Positions 1-7,487 of a stretch of 12,248 nucleotides of DNA are shown here, piece after piece. Where the stretch lies: contig JBDTMC010000226.1 of assembly GCA_039934475.1 (NCBI GenBank), forward strand, positions 1 through 12,248, given 5' to 3'. Each line of letters opens with the position of its first letter. The first letter of the stretch is position 1. The position numbers and the translations under genes were made by a program. Source of the DNA: JBDTMC01 sp039934475 (GTDB lineage: Bacteria > Acidobacteriota > Terriglobia > Bryobacterales > Bryobacteraceae). A model generated the notes under the pieces. The model made no database searches, was not told where the DNA came from, and was given only the letters and a program-made list of their open reading frames with translations.

Positions 1-55
1 AGTAGCTTACAGGGGTCGGAAAATCATGCCAGCCCCATTTTTCGAGCCTGACCAC
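1..55 (+). repeat. Dispersed 55-bp repeat, copy 1
   Basis: This stretch matches 7418-7472 in the same orientation at 52 of 55 positions; the differences are at repeat positions 11, 12 and 33. The core is GGTCGGAAAAATCATGCC followed by a C-rich spacer and ATTTTTCGAGCCTGACC, so the ends are loosely complementary (GGTC/GACC and AAAAAT/ATTTTT). The window begins exactly at the repeat, so any left-hand partner arm, as seen beside copy 2, would lie outside. It is probably a short intergenic repeat family of the host genome. From position 56 to the start of the ATP-grasp gene I see no further feature and no convincing promoter. Confidence 0.8.
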
Positions 56-217
56 AAGGAGCGCTGGTCGAGATTTGCCGTTCGCGGGGCTGATCCGTGA
101 TTCAACCGGCCGCGTCTTTACAGGGCGGGTCAGTGTTCGAGATCATTCCCTGACAATCGGAGGATGAAGGCGCGCTTGCGCGAAGGCCTTGCGCGCCTCA
201 TGATGGTCAGAAGCCTC

Positions 218-1417
218 ATGACCATTCTGTGCATCGCCAGTTACGAAAAAGGACACGAGTTCATACGGGAGTGCAAGCGGCAGGGAGCGCGAACTCTTCT
301 GCTCACTTCACTGAGTCTCAAGGAGACCGCGCAGTGGCCCCGCGATAGCCTTGACGACATCTTTTATATACCGGACGACAACAAGAAGTGGAGTCGCGAG
401 GGCGTCATCAACGCCGTCAGTTACCTGGCGCGCACCGAGAAGATCGATCGCCTCGTCCCCCTCGACGATTTCGACCTTGAACTGGCCGCCTCGCTGCGCG
501 AGCACCTCCGCATCCCAGGCATGGGAGAAACCACTACCCGCTACTTCCGCGACAAACTCTCCATGCGCATGCGCGCCCTGGAGGGCGGCATCAACGTCCC
601 GGAGTTCATTCACGTGCTGAATCACGCCGACGTGAATGACTTCATGCAGCGCGTACCTGGTCCCTGGGTCCTCAAGCCACGTTCTTTGGCGGGCTCCATC
701 GGGATCAAGAAGGTAAACTCGCCGGAGCAGTTTTGGGAGTTCGCCAACGCGCTTGGCGATATGCAGTCGCATTACTTGCTGGAGAGATTCGTACCCGGAG
801 ACGTCTTTCACGTCGACTCCATTATGTACGAGCAACGCATCCAGTTCTCCATCGCCAGCAGGTACGGCAAACCGCCAATGCAGGTATCGCAGGAAGGCGA
901 TGTGTTCACCACTACCATCGTGCGGCGAGACAGCGCGGATGACGACGCCCTCAAGCAGATCAACCACCGCGTTCTGGCCACGCTTGGCCTGCTGCGCGGC
1001 GTCGCCCACGCCGAGTTCATCAAGGCTGGTGAGGACGGGAAGTTCTATTTTCTCGAGACCGCCGCGCGCGTGGGAGGCGCCCACATCGCCGAGTTGGTAG
1101 AAGCGGCCAGCGGACTAAACCCGTGGGCCGAATGGGCGAAGGTGGAACTGGCCGGCGGCAAAGAACAATACGACGCACGGCCCACACGCAACGACTACGC
1201 GGCCCTTCTGGTCTGTCTGGCGCGCCAGGAAACCCCGGACACCTCGGCGTATCAAGATCCCGAGATCTTCTGGCGCATGGAGAAGCATCACCACGCCGGC
1301 TTCATTCTGCGCGCTCCCGATTACGATCACATCCAGGAGATGATGGCGCGGTACTTGGAACGGATGCGCCGCGACTATTGGACCTATCTGCCGCCCAAAG
1401 AGAGTCCGCAGGACTAA
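218..1417 (+). CDS. ATP-grasp domain protein (carboxylate-amine/thiol ligase-like)
   Basis: A 399-residue soluble protein of the ATP-grasp superfamily, which activates a carboxylate as acyl phosphate and joins it to an amine or thiol. Visible features are an N-terminal Rossmann-like region starting MTILCIASYEKG, the entry to the ATP-grasp fold at about residues 108-125 (RDKLSMR, Lys113), the ATP-binding strand VLKPRSLAGSIGIKKV (Lys153 and a small flexible loop), LLERFVPG (Glu189) for the adenine side, HAEF (Glu266), and the metal/phosphate segment FLETAARVGGAHI (Glu280, Arg284). The substrate cannot be read from sequence. I chose ATG 218 because the N-terminal beta strand begins there; in-frame ATGs at 164, 200 and 203 would add an Arg-rich tail, and the GGAGG before 164 directly abuts that ATG, which is too close for normal use. 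No peptide-synthetase or biosynthetic partner is adjacent, so its pathway is open. Confidence 0.85.
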   Translation: MTILCIASYEKGHEFIRECKRQGARTLLLTSLSLKETAQWPRDSLDDIFYIPDDNKKWSREGVINAVSYLARTEKIDRLVPLDDFDLELAASLREHLRIPGMGETTTRYFRDKLSMRMRALEGGINVPEFIHVLNHADVNDFMQRVPGPWVLKPRSLAGSIGIKKVNSPEQFWEFANALGDMQSHYLLERFVPGDVFHVDSIMYEQRIQFSIASRYGKPPMQVSQEGDVFTTTIVRRDSADDDALKQINHRVLATLGLLRGVAHAEFIKAGEDGKFYFLETAARVGGAHIAELVEAASGLNPWAEWAKVELAGGKEQYDARPTRNDYAALLVCLARQETPDTSAYQDPEIFWRMEKHHHAGFILRAPDYDHIQEMMARYLERMRRDYWTYLPPKESPQD

Positions 1418-1428
1418 ATCTTTTTGTT

Positions 1429-1443
1429 CCGCCGGCCCGGCGG
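1429..1443 (+). other. Short GC hairpin between genes
   Basis: CCGCCG and CGGCGG form a perfect 6-bp stem around a 3-base loop, 11 bases after the stop codon of the ATP-grasp gene and 17 bases before the next start. A T-run lies before the stem rather than after it, so it is not a standard intrinsic terminator on either strand. It may stabilise the upstream mRNA end or simply reflect GC-rich composition. Confidence 0.3.
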
Positions 1444-1460
1444 TGCTTGTCCTAAGCCTC

Positions 1461-3503
1461 ATGACAAGACACTGGATACTGGGCTTGGCGAGTCACGCGC
1501 TGGCACTGATCGGCGTGGCTGCGGGCCAGAGCATTCCGAGCTTCGCACCCCCGGTCGCCTTCTCCGCGCCTGGCGCTTCCGCCGCTGTGACGGGCGACTT
1601 TAATGGCGATGGACGCGTTGACATCGTGACGGCAAACGGGATTACGACGGGCAGCCATGGCGTCAGCATCCTGCTTTCCAAGGGCAACGGAAGCTTTCAG
1701 CCGGCTCGTACATTCAGTACCAGCACCGACCCCACAGGCCTTGCCGTGGGCGACTTCAACCGCGATGGCAAGCTGGACGTGGCCGCGATCAATAACGCCG
1801 CCAACACGCTGAGCATCCTTTTGGGGAACGGGGACGGGACACTGCAAGCAGCCAAATCCATCGTTCTTGACGGCGCACCCACCTCGATCTTCGCGGCCGA
1901 CTTCAATGCCGACGGCAGAAAGGATCTGGTTGTCGTTATGCAAACCAGTCCGGGCGTCTACCTCGACGACATCCTCATCAGCAAAGCCGATGGTACGTTT
2001 ACACAGTCCACCTTTCCCGCCGTGTATGGCGTCATCGTGGCGGATTTCAATGGCGACAAGAAGCTCGACCTCGCCTTGTACGGCTTTCCGACCGGCGCCT
2101 GCGCGGCCATCAAATTCGGCAATGGAGATGGCACCTTCACGGATTCTCCGCTACCGTTCACTCTCGGCTTACCGTTCCAGGTTACGCAGGCCGTGGCGGG
2201 CGACTTTAATGGCGACGGCAAGATGGATCTGTACGGCGAATACGTGAGCGGCGCCGTCACCCGCGCCGGCTTCGTCTTCTCCACGTACACTGCGCTCGGC
2301 AACGGCGACGGGACGTTTGCAGTGAATTCCACTGGCCTGTTCAGCGCGGGAATTGGCGGCGAGAATCTGATCGCAGGCGACTTCAATCGAGACGGCAAGG
2401 TGGACATCGCGGGCGTCTTCCCCGGACCGGCCGCATCCAGGCTGATCAAACCGACTCCGGCCAACATCGTGAAGATCCTCTGGGGCGGAGGTGACGGTTC
2501 CTTTGCCACGTCTTTCTCCGCGCCCGCCGGTCCATCCACAGGAATGTTCACAGGCAATCCCCTTGTGCGAGGCGACTTTGACGGCAATGGCGCAATCGAT
2601 TTCGCCTGGGCGGCGGGTTCAGGAATCAATGTCATCCGCAACGCCAATGGCAACCCTCCTTTGCTGTCGAAATTAACCGTCGGTTCCACGTTCGTGGTCG
2701 GCGGGGCGGCTACAGTTTCGGCGACGGTGACCATCGGGGATCCCGCGCCGGCTGGCGGAGCGATCATCACGCTCACGGCCAGCGATCCGGCGGCGGCGTT
2801 CTTCCCGGCCGGCGCCGCCGTGACCATTCCCGCAGGAGCCACTTCCGCCACTTTCGACATCGCAACCAATGCCGTGGCCGCGCCTGAGATCCTCACCGTT
2901 ACGGCATCCTGGAACGGTGTGAACCAAACCGCCACGTTCCATCTCGACCCGCCGTTTGCGGTCTCGTCGGTGACGTTTGCGCCATCGAGCTTAGTGGGGC
3001 TGTTCGGCGGCATCAACTACTCGAACGGAACGGTCACTTTAAGCGGACCGGTTTCCGACGGCGGTGCGGTGGTCAGCCTGGCGAGTTCCAACCCGCTGGT
3101 CTCAGTGCCCGCCACCGTCACATTCGCTGCGGGAAGCACCAGTGCCCTCTTCAACGCTACGGCCCTCAGCAACGTCGCTGCCGACACGGCGGTGACGGTC
3201 TCGGCAGCATTCGAAGGCGCCTCCAAGAGCGGCGTCGTCACGGTCACGGCCGCGACCGACTCCGTGAAGATCACGAAAGCCGAATACGTTGTAAAGACCG
3301 GTCAATGGAGGATCACGGCAACCGATACGGATGCTACCGCCACCATCTGGGTTTTCAATCCGTCCGGCACGATCATCGCAACTCTGGTGAACCAGGGACT
3401 GGGGCAGTACAAGGGTCAGGGCACGGTGGCCGCTCCGTTCACCACCGTCGTTCTGCAGAGCAGCGTGGGTGGATTCACCACCGGGCCGGTGAGTCAGAAG
3501 TAA
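1461..3503 (+). CDS. Exported FG-GAP/VCBS repeat protein with Ig-like domains
   Basis: A 680-residue secreted or surface protein. The start at ATG 1461 gives a classic signal peptide (MTRHWILGL, hydrophobic ALALIGVAA, likely cleavage around residues 22-24 before QSIPSF); an in-frame ATG at 1443 would add six residues. Residues about 45-400 hold seven FG-GAP repeats with calcium-binding-like loops: GDFNGDGRVD, GDFNRDGKLD, ADFNADGRKD, ADFNGDKKLD, GDFNGDGKMD, GDFNRDGKVD and GDFDGNGAID. Most are followed by a blade strand of the GNGDGTF type. Seven repeats fit a complete seven-bladed beta-propeller. Residues about 400-600 form two Ig-like beta-sandwich repeats rich in Val, Thr and Ala, followed by a roughly 80-residue beta-rich C-terminal domain. 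No cell-wall anchor or C-terminal sorting motif is evident. The family is common in Acidobacteria and Planctomycetes; binding or adhesion is likely, but the ligand is unknown. Confidence 0.88.
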   Translation: MTRHWILGLASHALALIGVAAGQSIPSFAPPVAFSAPGASAAVTGDFNGDGRVDIVTANGITTGSHGVSILLSKGNGSFQPARTFSTSTDPTGLAVGDFNRDGKLDVAAINNAANTLSILLGNGDGTLQAAKSIVLDGAPTSIFAADFNADGRKDLVVVMQTSPGVYLDDILISKADGTFTQSTFPAVYGVIVADFNGDKKLDLALYGFPTGACAAIKFGNGDGTFTDSPLPFTLGLPFQVTQAVAGDFNGDGKMDLYGEYVSGAVTRAGFVFSTYTALGNGDGTFAVNSTGLFSAGIGGENLIAGDFNRDGKVDIAGVFPGPAASRLIKPTPANIVKILWGGGDGSFATSFSAPAGPSTGMFTGNPLVRGDFDGNGAIDFAWAAGSGINVIRNANGNPPLLSKLTVGSTFVVGGAATVSATVTIGDPAPAGGAIITLTASDPAAAFFPAGAAVTIPAGATSATFDIATNAVAAPEILTVTASWNGVNQTATFHLDPPFAVSSVTFAPSSLVGLFGGINYSNGTVTLSGPVSDGGAVVSLASSNPLVSVPATVTFAAGSTSALFNATALSNVAADTAVTVSAAFEGASKSGVVTVTAATDSVKITKAEYVVKTGQWRITATDTDATATIWVFNPSGTIIATLVNQGLGQYKGQGTVAAPFTTVVLQSSVGGFTTGPVSQK

Positions 3504-3512
3504 AATATCCCA

Positions 3513-4040
3513 GTGGGCTTTGGGATCCGACAATTGAACGCCAGCGAGGGGCGCCGATACGTGACCGACCTTGCCGCGGTGCTGCTGGACTGCGTCGAGG
3601 GCGGCGCCTCGGTTAGCTTCCTGGCATCGCTTTCGCAAGCAGAGGCCGAATTCTTTTTCGAGGGAGCTCTTGATGGCGTACAACGAGGAGAGCGTATCCT
3701 GCTGGCAGCTTTCCTCGACTCCCAGTTAGTGGGCACGGTCCAGGTCTTGACGGCCATGCCTCCCAATCAGCCGCACCGGGCCGACATCGCGAAGTTACTC
3801 GTGCTGAGGTCGGCTCGCGGCAAGGGCATCGGCCGGCAGCTGATGGAAGAGGCCGAAGCGGCAAGCATCCGGGCAGGCAAGACGCTGCTAGTCCTCGATA
3901 CTGCCACCGGCGATCCCGCCGAGACCCTGTATACGCGCCTGGGGTGGAATCGAGTGGGAGTCATACCGGGATACGCGGTCTATCCCAACGGCAGCCCGTG
4001 CGACACCACGGTCTTCTGGAAGGAGCTTCCAGGCCGATGA
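3513..4040 (+). CDS. GNAT family N-acetyltransferase
   Basis: A 175-residue cytoplasmic acetyltransferase that should transfer acetyl from acetyl-CoA to an amine. The acetyl-CoA pyrophosphate-binding motif A is clear: LLVLRSARGKGIGRQLMEEAE at residues 95-115, with R-x-x-G-x-G at 102-107. The following strand TLLVLDTATGDPAETLYTRLGW is the usual motif B region, including the Y-x-x-x-GW element. The start is GTG 3513, the first start codon after the in-frame stop of the preceding gene only nine bases upstream; no strong ribosome site is seen, so reinitiation after that gene is possible. The stop TGA overlaps the ATG of the next gene (ATGA). The substrate is unknown; the C-terminal half resembles small-molecule or antibiotic-type N-acetyltransferases more than RimI, a weak inference. 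Confidence 0.85.
   Translation: MGFGIRQLNASEGRRYVTDLAAVLLDCVEGGASVSFLASLSQAEAEFFFEGALDGVQRGERILLAAFLDSQLVGTVQVLTAMPPNQPHRADIAKLLVLRSARGKGIGRQLMEEAEAASIRAGKTLLVLDTATGDPAETLYTRLGWNRVGVIPGYAVYPNGSPCDTTVFWKELPGR
4020..4025 (+). promoter_or_regulatory. Ribosome-binding site of the hydrolase gene
   Basis: AAGGAG lies 11 bases before ATG 4037, inside the end of the GNAT gene. It supports the internal start and the ATGA coupling rather than the longer frame beginning at 3944. Confidence 0.6.
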
Positions 4041-4864
4041 ATTTATTGCGAATCGCTCTGGCCAATCTTCCCTTCGCGGCGACTCCCCAGCAGTCCATCG
4101 CGCTGGCGGTGCAGGCAATCGGGGAGGCGTCACGGGAGCGCGCCGATGTCATCTGCTTCCCCGAATGTTTCATTCCCGGCTATCGAACCGTGGGCAAACC
4201 GATGCCCGCAGCGGATGGGGAATTTCTCGAGCGTGCGTGGTCTGCCGCGGCTACGGCGGCAGCAAAGGCCGATATTACCGTCATCCTCGGCACGGAGCGC
4301 ATCGCCGGTGACGACCTGCTGATCTCCACCTTAGTCATCAACCGCGATGGGACCACGGCGGGCTTTCAGGATAAAGTACAGCTGGATCCATCCGAGGAAG
4401 CGACTTACTCTGCGGGCACGGGCAGACATATCTTCCGCGCTGGGCCGCTGACGTTCGGAATCGCCATTTGCCACGAAGGTTGGCGTTATCCAGAAACCGT
4501 GCGATGGGCCGCCCAGCGCGGGGCGCAGATCGTCTTTCATCCTCAGTTCCACGAAGCCGAAGCCGGCAGTTACCGGCCTTCGACGTTCGCCGATCCGGCG
4601 AACTCCTTCCACGAGAAGGCAGCGCTCTGCCGCGGCGCCGAAAACACCTGCTATTTCGCTACCGTGAACTACGCGAGCGCCGGCTCACCGACTACTTCGG
4701 CGGTAGTCAATCCCGATGGCACCTTACTCACTTACCAGCCCTACGGTAAGTCCGGCTTACTCATCGCGGACGTCGATCTAAATCAAGCCACTGGTCTTCT
4801 GGCGAGGCGCTACAAACAAACAGCCGCCGGATCCCGTGAGGAACCCGGCGGCTGCTTTACTTAA
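4037..4864 (+). CDS. Carbon-nitrogen hydrolase (nitrilase superfamily)
   Basis: A 275-residue amidase-like enzyme of the nitrilase superfamily, which hydrolyses C-N bonds of amides or carbamoyl compounds. The catalytic triad is visible: Glu43 in FPECFIPGY, Lys113 in FQDKVQLDP and nucleophile Cys145 in GIAICHEGWRYPE. The typical HPQFH segment follows at about 168-172. The start at ATG 4037 overlaps the stop of the GNAT gene (ATGA), and AAGGAG at 4020-4025 lies 11 bases upstream; a longer frame from 3944 would only read through the GNAT gene. The tight overlap predicts co-translation with the acetyltransferase. The C-terminal residues are encoded by a terminator stem. The substrate cannot be assigned. 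Confidence 0.88.
   Translation: MNLLRIALANLPFAATPQQSIALAVQAIGEASRERADVICFPECFIPGYRTVGKPMPAADGEFLERAWSAAATAAAKADITVILGTERIAGDDLLISTLVINRDGTTAGFQDKVQLDPSEEATYSAGTGRHIFRAGPLTFGIAICHEGWRYPETVRWAAQRGAQIVFHPQFHEAEAGSYRPSTFADPANSFHEKAALCRGAENTCYFATVNYASAGSPTTSAVVNPDGTLLTYQPYGKSGLLIADVDLNQATGLLARRYKQTAAGSREEPGGCFT
4821..4854. terminator. Bidirectional intrinsic terminator inside the hydrolase 3' end
   Basis: CAGCCGCCGG (4821-4830) and CCGGCGGCTG (4845-4854) form a perfect 10-bp stem with a 14-base loop. On the plus strand it is followed by CTTTACTT; on the minus strand by TTTGTTTGT, so it can end both the hydrolase operon and lon, which converge here. The stem lies within the last 15 codons of the hydrolase gene (stop at 4862-4864), and lon stops only 11 bases further on, at 4876. 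Confidence 0.75.
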
Positions 4865-4875
4865 GACAACAACGA

Positions 4876-7230
4876 TCAACCGGCCAATTCAAGCGTGAGG
4901 CGACCGGCAAGCACCGGGATCATCTCCATCAAGACGTCCTCGATGCGGTCCACAAAGCGGAACTCCATCTCCTGCCGGACATGTTCCGGCAGATCGCGGA
5001 GGTCTTTGCGGTTAGCCTTCGGCATGACCACTCTCTTCAGGCCGGCGCGGCGGGCGGCCAGCACCTTTTCCTTGATGCCACCGATAGGCAGCACCATGCC
5101 GGTAAGGGTGATCTCACCGGTCATCGCCGTATCGCTGCGGGCCGGGCACTTCGTGTACAAGGACGCCATTGCCGTTGCCATGGTGATACCCGCGCTGGGG
5201 CCGTCCTTCGGGATACCACCCGAAGGCACGTGGATGTGGACTCCATTGTCCTGGAACATGGCCGGCGGGATGCCGAACTCTTCGGCATGCGACCAGAGGT
5301 AACTCTGGGCCGCGCGCGCCGACTCCTGCATGACGTCGCCCAACTGACCGGTGAGGGTCAGACCCTTGCCGGAGGGCAGCAGTGCGGCCTCAATGTACAG
5401 CACATCACCGCCGCTGGGAGTCCAGGCTAACCCGGTAGCCACGCCCGCGGGCAGCCGCTTGCGGGCCGTTTCCAGAGAGAAGCGCTCCGGACCGAGCAAC
5501 TCCTCCACTTCTTCCGGCGTTACAGTGAACGACTTCAATTCGGGACTCTCGGCGTACTTCAGTGTCACTTTGCGAGTAACCGAAGCAATGGCCCGCTCCA
5601 GCCGCCGAAGGCCGGCTTCGCGAGTGTAGTCACGGATCAACTTACTGAGGCCATCCGGAGTAAACACGCACTCTTCGGGCGTCAAGCCCGTTTCCTTGAG
5701 TTGCCGCGGGATGAGGTACTTCACCGCGATCTCGACCTTCTCCTCTTCGCTGTAACCGGAGAGTTGGAGAATCTCCATGCGGTCCAGCAAGGGCTGCGGG
5801 ATGGTATCGAGGGTGTTCGCCGTGGTGATGAAGAACACGTTCGACAAGTCGAACGGCAGGTCGAGATAGTTGTCGCGGAACGTGTTGTTCTGCGCCGGGT
5901 CGAGGATCTCGAGCAAGGCCGAGGCTGGATCGCCGCGGAAGTCGCGCCCGAGCTTATCGATCTCATCCAGCATCAAGACCGGATTGTTAGCACCGGCGCG
6001 CCGGATGGCCTGAATCAAGCGTCCGGGCATCGCACCGATATAAGTACGGCGGTGGCCGCGCAGTTCCGCTTCGTCGTGCAAGCCGCCGAGGCTCATGCGC
6101 TCAAACTTACGTCCGAGCGAACGGGCGATGGATTGTCCCAGAGACGTCTTACCGACGCCGGGAGGCCCGACAAGGCAGAGGATGGGCGCCTTCGCCTTCG
6201 GATTGCGCGCCAGCACGCCCAACTGCTCCAGAATGCGCTCCTTCACGTCCTTCAGACCATGGTGGTCGGCATCGAGGATCTGGCGGGCTTTCGCGATCTC
6301 CAACGAGTCCTCAGTCTGAACGCGCCACGGCAGTTCCAGAACGAGTTCCAGATACGTGCGGATGACATGATAGTCAGGCGCGGCGGGAGGCAACTTCTCC
6401 ATCCGCTTCAATTCGCGGTCCGCTTCCTTGCGAACCTCGTCGGAGAGGTCGGCCTTCTCCAATCGCTCGCGCAACTGGTCGACGTCCGCCTTCTCCCCGT
6501 TCTCTTCGCCCAACTCCTGTTGAATCGCCTTCAACTGGCGGCGGAGCACATACTCGCGCTGCTCCTTAGACATCTCGCTCTGCGCCTCGCCGGCGATCTT
6601 CGCGCGAAGTTCCAGCACCTTCAATTCGTGCGAGACGTACTGGTGAACCAGTTGTAGCGCGTCGAGCCGAGTGGGCGCGGCCAGCACCTGTTGCGCCTTT
6701 TCGGAGTCCAGGCCAAAGGAAGCCGCCAAGAGATACGCCACCTGCAATGAGTCATCCTGGGCCGCCAAGACGCGCGAAATGTCAGGAGCCGACTGCGGCT
6801 GCGCTAACGCTACCGCGCGGGTAGCCAGTTCCAGAACCACGGGCTCCAAAGCCTCCAGTTCCACGGAACGGTCGGCAGGTCTCTCCAGGGGTTGCACGCG
6901 CGCCTGCAAATGGTCGCCGTCGGTTTCCAGCTTGAGGATGACCACGCGCTCTTCGCCGTATACCAACACGTCCATGACATCGCCGTTACCGCGCGACATC
7001 TTGCGGATGACGGCTTTGGTACCGATGGTGTATAGGTCATCCTGACCCGGCGATTCTACTGAGGAATCTCGTTGGGCGACGACGACGATCTCTTTCCCCT
7101 CGGTGGTCAGCGCAGCCTGCACGGCGGCGCGAGATGCTTCCCGGCCCACCTGGAGCGGGAGCATCAGTTCCGGAAATAATACCGTATTCTTCAGCGGCAG
7201 TACCGGTAGAATTTGGATCTTTTCAGTCAT
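4876..7230 (-). CDS. lon: ATP-dependent protease Lon (LonA)
   Basis: A cytosolic AAA+ serine protease that degrades misfolded and specific regulatory proteins. With the start at 7230 it is 784 residues, the same length as E. coli Lon. The N-terminal LON substrate-binding domain (about 1-200, beginning MTEKIQILPVLPLKN) is followed by a coiled-coil region (about 210-280). The AAA+ module has Walker A GPPGVGKT at 355-362 and Walker B VLMLDE at 418-423. The protease domain has catalytic Ser679 in KDGPSAGITMA and Lys722 in GGIKEKVLAARRAG, matching the E. coli numbering. AAAGGG four bases upstream supports ATG 7230 over the in-frame ATG at 7272, which would add 14 charged residues. It lies downstream of clpB on the same strand, separated by 257 bases containing a repeat hairpin, so it may have its own promoter. 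No residue needed for activity is missing. Confidence 0.97.
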   Translation of the reverse strand: MTEKIQILPVLPLKNTVLFPELMLPLQVGREASRAAVQAALTTEGKEIVVVAQRDSSVESPGQDDLYTIGTKAVIRKMSRGNGDVMDVLVYGEERVVILKLETDGDHLQARVQPLERPADRSVELEALEPVVLELATRAVALAQPQSAPDISRVLAAQDDSLQVAYLLAASFGLDSEKAQQVLAAPTRLDALQLVHQYVSHELKVLELRAKIAGEAQSEMSKEQREYVLRRQLKAIQQELGEENGEKADVDQLRERLEKADLSDEVRKEADRELKRMEKLPPAAPDYHVIRTYLELVLELPWRVQTEDSLEIAKARQILDADHHGLKDVKERILEQLGVLARNPKAKAPILCLVGPPGVGKTSLGQSIARSLGRKFERMSLGGLHDEAELRGHRRTYIGAMPGRLIQAIRRAGANNPVLMLDEIDKLGRDFRGDPASALLEILDPAQNNTFRDNYLDLPFDLSNVFFITTANTLDTIPQPLLDRMEILQLSGYSEEEKVEIAVKYLIPRQLKETGLTPEECVFTPDGLSKLIRDYTREAGLRRLERAIASVTRKVTLKYAESPELKSFTVTPEEVEELLGPERFSLETARKRLPAGVATGLAWTPSGGDVLYIEAALLPSGKGLTLTGQLGDVMQESARAAQSYLWSHAEEFGIPPAMFQDNGVHIHVPSGGIPKDGPSAGITMATAMASLYTKCPARSDTAMTGEITLTGMVLPIGGIKEKVLAARRAGLKRVVMPKANRKDLRDLPEHVRQEMEFRFVDRIEDVLMEMIPVLAGRLTLELAG

Positions 7231-7234
7231 TTCG

Positions 7235-7240
7235 CCCTTT
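7235..7240 (-). promoter_or_regulatory. Ribosome-binding site of lon
   Basis: AAAGGG on the minus strand lies four bases upstream of ATG 7230. This decides the start against the longer frame from 7272. Confidence 0.5.
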
Positions 7241-7258
7241 CTACTTCTGTCTACTTCT
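7240..7258 (-). repeat. Two 9-bp direct repeats in the lon leader
   Basis: On the minus strand AGAAGTAGA occurs twice, at 7250-7258 and 7240-7248, separated by one base, so the period is 10 bases, about one helical turn. It lies directly upstream of the lon ribosome-binding site. It could be an operator or a chance duplication; no matching regulator is identifiable here. Confidence 0.4.
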
Positions 7259-7368
7259 CTTAGATGCGGCAACTACCTGCGGGTTGCCTCGGAGACCCCT
7301 AACCATTTGGCGAGGGATCCCCAGATGGACGGCGGCTAGCAGCCAGTGGTGCAACGTCGTGTGCCGGA

Positions 7369-7459
7369 AAAAATGGTACAGGCACGAATTTCCTCCCTTG
7401 GGAACTCCCTTATTTACAGTAGCTTACCAGGGTCGGAAAATCATGCCAGTCCCATTTTT
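7369..7459. repeat. Long imperfect inverted repeat between clpB and lon
   Basis: The left arm 7369-7401 (begins AAAAATGG) is complementary to the right arm 7427-7459 (ends CCATTTTT) at 26 of 33 positions, with a 25-base loop. The right arm is the core of the dispersed 55-bp repeat also seen at the window start. In RNA this would form a long hairpin about 30 bases after the clpB stop, where it could protect the clpB message or reduce read-through into lon. It resembles REP/BIME-type intergenic elements in architecture, but no transposase is nearby. Confidence 0.6.
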
Positions 7460-7472
7460 CGAGCCTGACCAC
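7418..7472 (+). repeat. Dispersed 55-bp repeat, copy 2
   Basis: This is the same-orientation partner of positions 1-55 (52 of 55 identical), ending 15 bases before the clpB stop codon. Its first 42 bases overlap the loop and right arm of the inverted repeat. Two near-identical intergenic copies in about 12 kb suggest a multi-copy family in this genome. Confidence 0.8.
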
Positions 7473-7487
7473 TTGCGCCACGGACTG

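Noticed and set aside
164..217. Upstream start of the ATP-grasp gene at 164
   Set aside because: GGAGG touches the ATG with no spacing, and the added residues are a basic tail ahead of the conserved first beta strand.
1958..3016. 352-residue open frame on the minus strand
   Set aside because: Antisense to the FG-GAP protein; its apparent repeats are the mirror of the calcium-loop repeats on the other strand.
5701..6657. 318-residue open frame on the plus strand
   Set aside because: It lies wholly antisense to lon, which is certain from its motifs; long antisense frames are expected in GC-rich coding sequence.
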